Source: JAYZDB01 sp036338025
GTDB taxonomy: Bacteria > Planctomycetota > UBA1135 > UBA2386
Length of the DNA stretch: 8,832 nucleotides
Assembly: GCA_036338025.1 (NCBI GenBank)
Contig: JAYZDB010000066.1
Span: forward strand, 1-8,832
Reading direction: 5' to 3'
In this document: positions 1 through 5,248 of the stretch, in pieces
How positions within the stretch are numbered: the first letter of the stretch is position 1
How the letters are laid out: the number at the start of each line of letters is the position of its first letter
Program-made: the position numbers and the translations under genes
Notes under the pieces: model-generated
Database searches by the model: none
What the model saw: the letters and a program-made list of their open reading frames with translations, nothing else
Told to the model about the DNA's origin: nothing

Positions 1-721
1 ATGTCTTGCTGAATCCACCAATCGTCAGGCAGCGATGCTCGAGTCCGGGAACCGTCGCCGGCGAAACGTGCTTTCGACCATCGAAGCACATGAACTCGTA
101 GACCTCATCAGTGAGCACCAGGACTTCGGTCGGAGCCAGGATCTCCGATACCGCGGCGAGATCCGCGGCCGAGAATATCTTGCCGGACGGGTTGGCGGGT
201 GTGTTGAGCACAATCGCGCGGGTCTTGTCGGTGAGAGCCGCACGCAGCCGATCCGGATCCAATTCGAATTCCTGCGACTCGAGACGGACACAAACCGGCA
301 CCGCCCCAATCAACTGTAAAGCCGAGTAATGGTAGGAATAGAACGGTTCGAACAAGATGACTTCGTCACCGGGTTCAATCAGGGTCATCACGGAAGCAAA
401 GAACGCCCCCGAAGATCCAGCAGTAACACCAACCTGTTCCATCGTGGAAGGGATGCCGTTGAACTCCGTGAGCTTCTTGGCAATGGCAGCACGTAACTCA
501 GGGACACCGGAATAGAAGGTGTAAGTCTGTCTATCAGTCCGGCCACGGATGCAATCGACTGCCCCCTCCTGCAGTGGGATCGGACTATCCAGGTCACAAA
601 CTCCCTGACCGAGGTTGATGCCATTGTCGAGCCGGTTGATGACCTCCGTCAAAGATCGTAGGAGGTTCCCGGAGTCAAGATGTGCGCGGCGCCTGGCCAG
701 ACGAGCGAAGAGGTCGGGCAT
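1..721 (-). CDS. Class I PLP-dependent aminotransferase (N-terminal 240 residues, cut by left edge)
   Basis: This partial gene begins at the ATG at 721 and runs off the left edge after 240 codons. It encodes a cytosolic fold-type I aminotransferase that moves an amino group between an amino acid and a 2-oxo acid. Visible landmarks in order are INLGQGV (about 36-42), YTFYSGVPELRAAI (substrate/PLP region, about 67-80), VTAGSSGAFFA (about 100-110), FEPFYSYHY (about 125-133), NTPANPSGK (about 173-181, the Asn-Pro motif), LTDEVYEF (about 204-211, Asp-Tyr contacting PLP) and GGFSKT at the cut end, whose Lys239 should be the Schiff-base lysine. The layout resembles the I-gamma group (kynurenine, methionine and aspartate aminotransferases). 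The substrate cannot be read from the sequence, and the missing C-terminal half holds the alpha-carboxylate Arg. It lies 46 nt downstream of the toroid gene on the same strand and is probably the distal gene of the ispH operon. No Shine-Dalgarno precedes the ATG. Confidence 0.9.
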   Translation of the reverse strand, partial: MPDLFARLARRRAHLDSGNLLRSLTEVINRLDNGINLGQGVCDLDSPIPLQEGAVDCIRGRTDRQTYTFYSGVPELRAAIAKKLTEFNGIPSTMEQVGVTAGSSGAFFASVMTLIEPGDEVILFEPFYSYHYSALQLIGAVPVCVRLESQEFELDPDRLRAALTDKTRAIVLNTPANPSGKIFSAADLAAVSEILAPTEVLVLTDEVYEFMCFDGRKHVSPATVPGLEHRCLTIGGFSKT

Positions 722-767
722 GTAGATAGTGGTACGCGGCAAGCCGCCGGCCAGCCAGCCCCCACTG

Positions 768-2036
768 CTACTTCTTGTTGTCCCGCTGGAATTTGAAGTA
801 CCGAAGCTCGGCCTTCTGTACCGCCTCCCGATTCTGTTCCGGCGTCCGGTGCGGGTTGTAGCCAAAATCACTACCGGTGATTCGGATCAAGGCCTTGGCC
901 CCGGCAGCGCGCCGATTCTCGAATTTGCTGCGCAGCGCCCGCAATACCTGGGGCAAGGCAGCCCAACCCCGACTCACCGCTGCCTCGACGGCGGCGTCCG
1001 CCTGGGCCTTGGTGGCCTGCTCCGGCAGCAGGTGGATCGGCGGGCCACCCCCGATTGTCACGGGCCCGGGTTCCAAGGTCTTCTTGAACTTGCGACGCAG
1101 ATACAAGATCGCAAAGGACGTGCTCACCGAATCCACGCCGTCTTCGCCCTTGCCGCGTACCATGTCCGGTTTGCTGTGCCACCCCCCGTTGCGTTTCTGG
1201 GTGCGCAACAGCATCTCTGCTCCGCTCGAATACCAATCTTTGCCGTCCACTTCCGTTACCTCCGACAAAATGGCTGCCCGCTCAAGGCCATAGTGGAAGT
1301 AAAGGCAGTTGTCTGTCTTTCGATCGCCGATCGAACCCTTGTGATCTGCCACCCACTTCCAAGCTGCGTCGAGACGCTTCTTGATACCAAGCGATGCAGA
1401 AATTTTTTCGCCAAGTTGAGCAGAACAGATCTGCAGCACTGCGATCCCAGCGGCAGTCATTGACTCCGTTGGCCGAAGGTGATTCACGTAACCAAATCCG
1501 CCATTTTCGTCCTGCGCAGATATCGCAGCGCGCACTACTTGCCGCCACTGTTTCTCGGTCGGCACAACCCCCAAACTGGCCGCGGCCCGCAATCCGAGGA
1601 CCGCATACTGGGTGTTACTAAGGTCCCACCCCCTGCCCTCCTTGTCGTAACCAAAGCCCTTTCCGCGACGCAGATGCCGCATCAAGCGACGCTGATCCTG
1701 GGTCACCACCTGCTTGCGGCCCGGGAACGTGGGGCACTCAACAGCAACCATCAGGCGCAGCGCAAGATCGTAGGTTCGGCTGAGGCGAGCCTGCCGCAAG
1801 CGCCGTAGCGCCTTGCCCAGCACCTTGTCATCGTGGGGTACCTCGTCGTGAATTGCCGCTAGACACAAGAGCGCAAGCTCACCGTTGTGGGCCCGCTCCA
1901 GTCGATTGATCAAAATCGACCGAGACTTCGCCAAAGCAGCCTGCACACGGGTTGCGAGATCAGCCTCTTGACCTTGCGTCGGTACGGCAAACACCCCACC
2001 GAGCAAGCAACCAACAAGAAGACGTTGTCTCAACAT
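768..2036 (-). CDS. Secreted prenyltransferase/squalene-oxidase-repeat (alpha-alpha toroid) protein
   Basis: A protein of 422 residues if started at the ATG at 2036. That start gives a clean Sec signal peptide: a basic MLRQR, a hydrophobic stretch and likely cleavage near PTQGQ-EA (about 20-24). A GTG at 2087 in the same frame would add 17 residues and lie 10 nt after the upstream stop with a weak GAG, so it remains possible. The body is helical with toroid-type repeats: GFGYDKEGRGWDLSNTQYAV (about 127-146), ENGGFGY (177-183), YFHYGLERA (246-254), TQKRNGGW (279-286) and VSTSFAILYLRR (304-315). The tail (about 355-415) contains ITGSDFGYNP, a HEAT-like ending known from planctomycete proteins. 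Known members have the terpene-cyclase fold but mostly lack assigned activity. I see no DXDD cyclase motif, and export argues against a cytosolic isoprenoid enzyme. The minus strand also carries TATAAG at 2064-2069, a possible internal -10 that would favour the 2036 start. Its operon partners are ispH, a membrane protein and an aminotransferase. Confidence 0.85.
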   Translation of the reverse strand: MLRQRLLVGCLLGGVFAVPTQGQEADLATRVQAALAKSRSILINRLERAHNGELALLCLAAIHDEVPHDDKVLGKALRRLRQARLSRTYDLALRLMVAVECPTFPGRKQVVTQDQRRLMRHLRRGKGFGYDKEGRGWDLSNTQYAVLGLRAAASLGVVPTEKQWRQVVRAAISAQDENGGFGYVNHLRPTESMTAAGIAVLQICSAQLGEKISASLGIKKRLDAAWKWVADHKGSIGDRKTDNCLYFHYGLERAAILSEVTEVDGKDWYSSGAEMLLRTQKRNGGWHSKPDMVRGKGEDGVDSVSTSFAILYLRRKFKKTLEPGPVTIGGGPPIHLLPEQATKAQADAAVEAAVSRGWAALPQVLRALRSKFENRRAAGAKALIRITGSDFGYNPHRTPEQNREAVQKAELRYFKFQRDNKK

Positions 2037-2097
2037 GTGTACGAAGGCAGACAGAAAGAACCCCTTATACCGCAGCGAGCAGGCCACGTAACCGGTC

Positions 2098-2715
2098 TCA
2101 GAGGCCCAGCATCATGAGTACACCGCAAACGGTGCAGGCAGCACCACCGATCACGCTACCGATCACACCCGCGTTCTGAGGCGCCAGTCGGTCCAGTCCG
2201 TATATCGCAACCGATGTCGCAAGCCACATGGTCCCCACCGTGCATAGGGTGTAGACGACACAAACTTGCAGGGCAGCCAGCGCGCCCAAAGACCCGAGTA
2301 CTGTCGTCGCCACCGGGATCAACCACTCGCACGGACCGACCAGGAACGCAAGACCGGCCAGAACTGGGACGATCCGGGTCACGCCGGAGTTTTGCGCTCG
2401 CGCGCGGCGCCGGCGCATTGCCAGTATCACCATGCAACAACCGACCCCGACCATCAGCCAGGCGGCAGTCGAAGCCAGCACGTCAAGAGCACCCGCAGTG
2501 GCGGCCAGGCCGAACACCAGCGCGACGCTAGCCAGACAGTGTGCCAGACCAAAAATCAGCGTCATCAACGAGGCTTTGACAGCGCTCCATCGCCGTTCCC
2601 GAGCAATGGCAACAAGCGGAAGATAGTGGTCGGGACCAGCCAAGGTATGCACCACGCCTGCCGTTGCAGCGAATCCAAATATCACGGTCAGAGAAGAGGA
2701 GTCTGGGATCAACAT
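2098..2715 (-). CDS. Small polytopic membrane protein, TauE/NicO-like with HX5DH motif
   Basis: A 205-residue integral membrane protein with about six hydrophobic segments: roughly 9-24, 48-74, 79-100, 113-142, 146-173 and 182-205. A basic RRRRAR loop follows segment 3 (101-106). Distinctive motifs are GVVHTLAGPDHYLPLVA (H23, D29, H30), GLAHCLASVAL (H59) and VGPCEWLIPV (P128, C129, E130). These recur in small proteins annotated as TauE/SafE-like or related to nickel/cobalt exporters and UreH-type proteins. The His/Asp/Cys/Glu set suggests transition-metal handling, but the classical NiCoT signature is HX4DH and here the spacing is five residues. The substrate is therefore open. I chose the ATG at 2715 because GAGGT (2722-2726) lies 6 nt upstream; the open frame extends to 2811 but that would overlap ispH with non-hydrophobic sequence. 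It starts 13 nt after the ispH stop, so co-transcription is likely. Confidence 0.82.
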   Translation of the reverse strand: MLIPDSSSLTVIFGFAATAGVVHTLAGPDHYLPLVAIARERRWSAVKASLMTLIFGLAHCLASVALVFGLAATAGALDVLASTAAWLMVGVGCCMVILAMRRRRARAQNSGVTRIVPVLAGLAFLVGPCEWLIPVATTVLGSLGALAALQVCVVYTLCTVGTMWLATSVAIYGLDRLAPQNAGVIGSVIGGAACTVCGVLMMLGL

Positions 2716-2721
2716 GCTTCG

Positions 2722-2726
2722 ACCTC
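2722..2726 (-). promoter_or_regulatory. Shine-Dalgarno of the HX5DH membrane protein gene
   Basis: On the minus strand GAGGT lies 6 nt before the ATG at 2715. It decides the start over longer in-frame options up to 2811, which would run back through the end of ispH. Confidence 0.6.
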
Positions 2727-2728
2727 GT

Positions 2729-3649
2729 TCAACGGACTTCTGCGGGCAACTGAAACTCGATGTCCTCTGGCACGCCGTCGACCTCCTCGACCTCTGTCGC
2801 ACCAAGTTCACGGAGTCTGTGAATCACGGACTGCACACTGATCTCAGGGGTCGAGGCGCCAGACGTCACACCAACCGCCTCGACACCATCCAGCCATTCG
2901 GTACGGATCTTTGACTCGTCGATAATGAGGTGTGCGGGGACTCCTGAGTCCGCGCCAATCTCCCGGAGTCGATTGCTATTGGAACTCGTCTTGTCGCCTA
3001 TCACCAGCCAGAGGTCGACATGACCATTGATACCTCTGACGGCCATCTGACGGTTGGTGGTCGCGTAGCAAATATCCTCTTTGCGGGGTGTCTTGAGGTT
3101 TGGAAAGCGCTTCCTCAACGCGTTCATGGTCAGCGCCGCCTCTTCGAGGCTGAGGGTTGTCTGGGTGAGGACTGCCACCCGGTCGGGGTCAGGGACCTCG
3201 ACCATCGAGGCTTCGTCTTCCCCGAATACGACAATCGTGCTCTCGGGCGCTTCTCCCTTCACGCCTACCACCTCAACGTGGTCCTTGTGGCCGATAAGTA
3301 GAATCGTGTTGCCATCCGACGAAAAGGCCCGAGCTTCCATGTGGACCTTGGTGACCAGCGGACAAGTAGCATCAATCGCAAGGAGATCCAGGCGCACCGC
3401 ATCGGTCTTGACGACCGGAGCAACGCCGTGAGCAGACAAGATCACGTGGCTACCGGTCGGCACATCCTTGAGGCTCTTGACGAAGACGGCGCCTTTGGCC
3501 TGCAGGTCCTCAACTACGACACCGTTGTGGACAATCTCATGGCGAACATAGATTGGGCTGCCGAACTTCTCGAGCGCCTTCAAGACAACCTCGATAGCGC
3601 GTTCGACGCCAGCACAGAATCCACGGGGCCTGCTCAAGATGACTTTCAC
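2729..3649 (-). CDS. ispH: 4-hydroxy-3-methylbut-2-enyl diphosphate reductase (IspH/LytB)
   Basis: IspH catalyses the final MEP-pathway step in the cytosol, reducing HMBPP to isopentenyl and dimethylallyl diphosphate with an oxygen-sensitive [4Fe-4S] cluster. The 306-residue product is close to the usual length (about 310). It begins MKVILSRPRGFCAG with cluster ligand C12. C96 (DATCPLV) and C194 (DICYATTNRQ) are the other two cysteines. Active-site residues known from E. coli IspH are present: H41 (EIVHN), H74 (LSAHGV), H124 and E126 (GHKDHVE), TQTTLS at 162-167, and the SSNSNRL and SGASTP phosphate-binding segments. The enzyme should therefore be active. The start is a GTG at 3649, chosen because the conserved N-terminus begins exactly there; no strong Shine-Dalgarno is seen. 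An in-frame TAG at 3680-3682 rules out a longer form. It is the first sure gene of the leftward operon and divergent from bolA-grx. Confidence 0.97.
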   Translation of the reverse strand: MKVILSRPRGFCAGVERAIEVVLKALEKFGSPIYVRHEIVHNGVVVEDLQAKGAVFVKSLKDVPTGSHVILSAHGVAPVVKTDAVRLDLLAIDATCPLVTKVHMEARAFSSDGNTILLIGHKDHVEVVGVKGEAPESTIVVFGEDEASMVEVPDPDRVAVLTQTTLSLEEAALTMNALRKRFPNLKTPRKEDICYATTNRQMAVRGINGHVDLWLVIGDKTSSNSNRLREIGADSGVPAHLIIDESKIRTEWLDGVEAVGVTSGASTPEISVQSVIHRLRELGATEVEEVDGVPEDIEFQLPAEVR

Positions 3650-3679
3650 TACCCGGAGAGTTTGGTCTCTATCCGCCCT

Positions 3680-3691
3680 CTACTCAAGTAG
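3680..3691. promoter_or_regulatory. 12-bp palindrome CTACTCAAGTAG upstream of ispH
   Basis: Five-bp arms CTACT/AGTAG flank a CA centre, 31 nt before the ispH GTG. On the minus strand the same bases include TTGAGT (3687-3682), a possible -35, with a poor -10 (CAAACT, 3664-3659) 17 nt on. It also contains the stop codon of the possible upstream ORF. An operator role is only a guess; 5-bp arms occur often by chance. Confidence 0.25.
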
Positions 3692-3811
3692 GCATTCCGC
3701 CCAAGGGCAAAGGTAACGGCCTCCGACGGCGATCCGGGACCGGTCTCCGGGAGCCTGACCAGGGCAATATCCGGGGCCACAAGTTCTTGGAGCTACTGGC
3801 TGCGATGCCAT
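3680..3811 (-). CDS. Possible 43-residue Cys-containing small ORF upstream of ispH
   Basis: On the minus strand an ATG at 3811 is preceded by GGAGG (3817-3821) with 5-nt spacing, one of the better ribosome binding sites in the window. The frame runs 43 codons to TAG at 3680-3682 and is the same frame as ispH, which starts 30 nt later. The peptide begins MASQPVAPRTCGPGYC and has four cysteines in two CX4C pairs (C11/C16 and C35/C40), with Pro and Gly enriched. It has no signal peptide or membrane segment. Only about half of its codons end in G or C, which argues against a strongly selected gene. I recognise no family. It could be a leader peptide, a metal-binding microprotein or chance. A CCGG-armed hairpin (3734-3750) lies within it. 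Confidence 0.28.
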   Translation of the reverse strand: MASQPVAPRTCGPGYCPGQAPGDRSRIAVGGRYLCPWAECLLE

Positions 3812-3864
3812 GAGAGCCTCCTACGAATCTGCCGGTTTCGGCCCAACCCAACATTCACGAGATC

Positions 3865-3896
3865 TTGACTCTCCTACGCTGTGGCCTTCTGATACT
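3865..3896 (+). promoter_or_regulatory. Candidate promoter for bolA-grx
   Basis: TTGACT (3865-3870) matches five of six bases of the sigma-70 -35 box. Downstream there are only imperfect -10 options: TCTGAT at 3888-3893 (17-nt spacer, 4/6 match, lacking the key second A) or GATACT at 3891-3896 (20-nt spacer, 4/6 match). Either would give a leader of about 30 nt before bolA. Confidence 0.3.
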
Positions 3897-3933
3897 CAAC
3901 GGTGGCTGTCCACCACGTCCGCGAGAATCTAAA

Positions 3934-4164
3934 ATGCTGAGCGCAGAAGACGTCAAGGGCCTCATTGAGGCATCCATCCCGAGTTCGACGGTGGTCGTCG
4001 CAGACATGACCGGAACGTCGGATCACTTCGACATCCGGGTAACCTCCGCCGAATTCACCGGCAAGAGCCGCATCGAACAACACAAGATGGTCCAATCGGC
4101 ACTTGGCGAACACCTCACAACTACGATCCACGCTGTCCAGATCAAGACCAACACGCCCACCTAG
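3934..4164 (+). CDS. BolA family protein
   Basis: A 76-residue cytosolic BolA/IbaG-like protein. BolA proteins bind monothiol CGFS glutaredoxins and share a [2Fe-2S] cluster, acting in Fe-S trafficking or iron sensing; some also bind DNA. The fold signature is present: GTSDHFDIRVTSAEF (about 27-41, H31 in the variable [C/H] loop), GKSRIEQHKMVQSAL (43-57, H50) and the C-terminal IHAVQIKTNTP (65-75). H66 is the invariant cluster-ligand histidine. There is no cysteine at all, so any bridging cluster would use His, as in the BolA-H group. I chose the ATG at 3934 because BolA homology starts there; the frame is open upstream to 3865 but that sequence is not BolA-like. The ribosome binding site is weak (GAGA, 7 nt before). 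grx follows 9 nt after the stop, and pairing with a CGFS glutaredoxin is the classical context. Confidence 0.93.
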   Translation: MLSAEDVKGLIEASIPSSTVVVADMTGTSDHFDIRVTSAEFTGKSRIEQHKMVQSALGEHLTTTIHAVQIKTNTPT

Positions 4165-4173
4165 AAGCACACA

Positions 4174-4488
4174 ATGTGGAACTCTGAAGCAATCAAGAAA
4201 ATCGTGACTGACACCCGCATCGTGCTCTTCGCCAAGGGCACCAAGGAACAGCCAATGTGCGGATTCTCGCACAGCGCCATCCAGGTGATGATGCACGTAG
4301 GCGAGGACTTCGAAGTCATCAACATCTTCGATGATCCGGGGATCCGCCCGGCCCTCGTCGAGTTCAGCGGTTGGCCAACGACGCCCCAACTCTTCATAGG
4401 CGGCGAGTTGATCGGCGGCTCGGATATCGTCCTGGAGATGTACCAGAACGGCGAACTGCAGACCAAGCTGGCCGAGTCAGCCAGCTAG
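4174..4488 (+). CDS. grxD: Monothiol CGFS glutaredoxin (Grx4/GrxD-like)
   Basis: A single-domain monothiol glutaredoxin of 104 residues, normal for the family. These proteins carry a glutathione-ligated [2Fe-2S] cluster at a dimer interface or in a heterodimer with BolA, and pass it to apo-proteins; they have little thiol-reductase activity. Diagnostic elements are VLFAKGTKEQPMCGFS (17-32, K21 binding glutathione, active Cys29), the WPTTPQLFIGGELIGG segment (67-82, cis-Pro71, TVP-like glutathione site) and SDIVLEMYQNGEL (83-95). The CGFS motif is intact. The gene starts at ATG 4174, 9 nt after bolA, with only a weak AGAAG upstream, so expression with bolA is likely. Its end converges on the queuosine-precursor transporter gene, 5 nt away, with no visible terminator between. 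Confidence 0.96.
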   Translation: MWNSEAIKKIVTDTRIVLFAKGTKEQPMCGFSHSAIQVMMHVGEDFEVINIFDDPGIRPALVEFSGWPTTPQLFIGGELIGGSDIVLEMYQNGELQTKLAESAS

Positions 4489-4493
4489 CACGC

Positions 4494-5171
4494 TCAGTTT
4501 CTGGCGTCCGACGGTGCTGCCACTCGATCCCGCAGCAGGTAGACAGCCGCGTACGCCAGTGGCGTATCCGCCAAAGCGCACAGCATCTTGAAGATCCAGC
4601 CGTCGCGGATCATCTGGAAGATCTGTCCACGATCGACCTCCGGGTCGTCCCAGAACAGGATCGAGACCACCAAGGTCGTGTCCAACAACTGCGAGCAGAC
4701 CGTCGAAGCGTTGTTGCGTAACCACAGATGCTTGCCCTTCGTGAGGTTCTTCCAGAAGTGGAAGAGTTGCACGTCAACAAGCTGGGCGACGAGATAGGCC
4801 GTCATCGAGGCGGTGATCACACGCCAGGTCTGACCAAACACCTCATGGAAGGCTTCGTCGCGCACCCCGAAGGGCAAGGCGTCGAAGGCCAGTGCCAACT
4901 GCACAATCCCGATCACCATGACCGAGGCACCAAACCCACACAACACGACCTGGCTGGCGCGCTTCTTCCCGTAGATCTCCGACAAGATATCTGTAACCAG
5001 GAAGGTCAGCGGGTACGGCAGGATGCCGACCGAGATCGTGAAGGTCTTGAAGCCAAGATCGACCTCCGTGAACTTGGTCGCGATCAAGTTGCAGACCACC
5101 AGGGAGCCTATGAACAAGCTGCCCAGGAACAACAACCCGAACAACCCGGGCTCACGATCTACTCGCGTCAT
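4494..5171 (-). CDS. yhhQ: Queuosine precursor transporter (YhhQ/DUF165 family)
   Basis: A 225-residue inner-membrane protein of the vitamin uptake transporter-like DUF165 family. E. coli YhhQ imports the queuosine precursors preQ0/preQ1 for tRNA wobble modification. About six hydrophobic segments are visible: 10-30, 44-61, 74-97, 118-135, 158-174 and 192-213. Family motifs are VCNLIATKF (26-34), PLTFLVTDILSEIYGKK (54-70, with the conserved acidic pair D61/E65 and Tyr67), AYLVAQLVDVQLFHFWK (125-141) and LRNNASTVCSQLLDTT (151-166). It starts at ATG 5171; no Shine-Dalgarno precedes it. No queuosine synthesis genes are in the window, so whether it salvages a precursor or complements synthesis is unknown. 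It is divergent from the AtuA operon (77 nt between starts) and appears monocistronic. Confidence 0.93.
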   Translation of the reverse strand: MTRVDREPGLFGLLFLGSLFIGSLVVCNLIATKFTEVDLGFKTFTISVGILPYPLTFLVTDILSEIYGKKRASQVVLCGFGASVMVIGIVQLALAFDALPFGVRDEAFHEVFGQTWRVITASMTAYLVAQLVDVQLFHFWKNLTKGKHLWLRNNASTVCSQLLDTTLVVSILFWDDPEVDRGQIFQMIRDGWIFKMLCALADTPLAYAAVYLLRDRVAAPSDARN

Positions 5172-5234
5172 ACGGCACAGTTTGCCCGATCGGTCCGGTT
5201 TCCGTTAATGCTGTCGCCCCCAAACTCGGCTGGA

Positions 5235-5240
5235 TATATT
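5235..5240 (+). promoter_or_regulatory. Candidate -10 element (TATATT) for a possibly leaderless AtuA transcript
   Basis: TATATT matches five of six -10 bases. Normal geometry would start transcription near 5247, two nucleotides before the ATG at 5249. The -35 region is poor: CTGTCG at 5211-5216 with an 18-nt spacer. No Shine-Dalgarno is found before this ATG, which fits a leaderless mRNA. Confidence 0.4.
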
Positions 5241-5248
5241 CCGCTGCC

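Larger units (their letters stand above)
3650..3933. other. Divergent intergenic region between ispH and bolA
   Basis: These 284 nt hold no conserved gene that I recognise. They contain, from left to right, the untranslated leader of ispH, a 12-bp palindrome at 3680-3691, a possible short minus-strand ORF (3680-3811) with a good ribosome binding site, a GC-rich hairpin-forming segment around 3734-3750 (CCGG arms) and, on the plus strand, a TTGACT hexamer at 3865-3870 facing bolA. Promoters for both directions should lie here. Confidence 0.7.

Noticed and set aside
736..747. GCGGCAAGCCGC inverted repeat between the toroid and aminotransferase genes as a terminator
   Set aside because: It has short arms, almost no loop and no T-run on either strand. 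Read-through into the aminotransferase gene is more likely.
729..1463. Plus-strand 244-codon open frame
   Set aside because: It lies antisense to the toroid protein gene, whose motifs are clear. The translated sequence has no recognisable domain, and the frame is open because of GC-rich codon structure on the other strand.
2007..2036. Lipobox (LVGC) in the toroid protein signal sequence
   Set aside because: The Cys would be at position 10, before most of the hydrophobic stretch, so there is not enough hydrophobic sequence ahead of it. Signal peptidase I cleavage near PTQGQ fits better.
2266..2841. Plus-strand 191-codon open frame
   Set aside because: It is antisense to the membrane protein gene and the end of ispH. 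Its sequence is compositionally odd and lacks domains.
3874..4389. Minus-strand 171-codon open frame
   Set aside because: It is a shadow of bolA and grx, both certain from their motifs.
5182..5210. TTGCCC / TTAATG (17-nt spacer) as a promoter for the AtuA operon
   Set aside because: The spacing is ideal but TTAATG matches only two of six -10 bases. TATATT at 5235-5240 is a much better -10.
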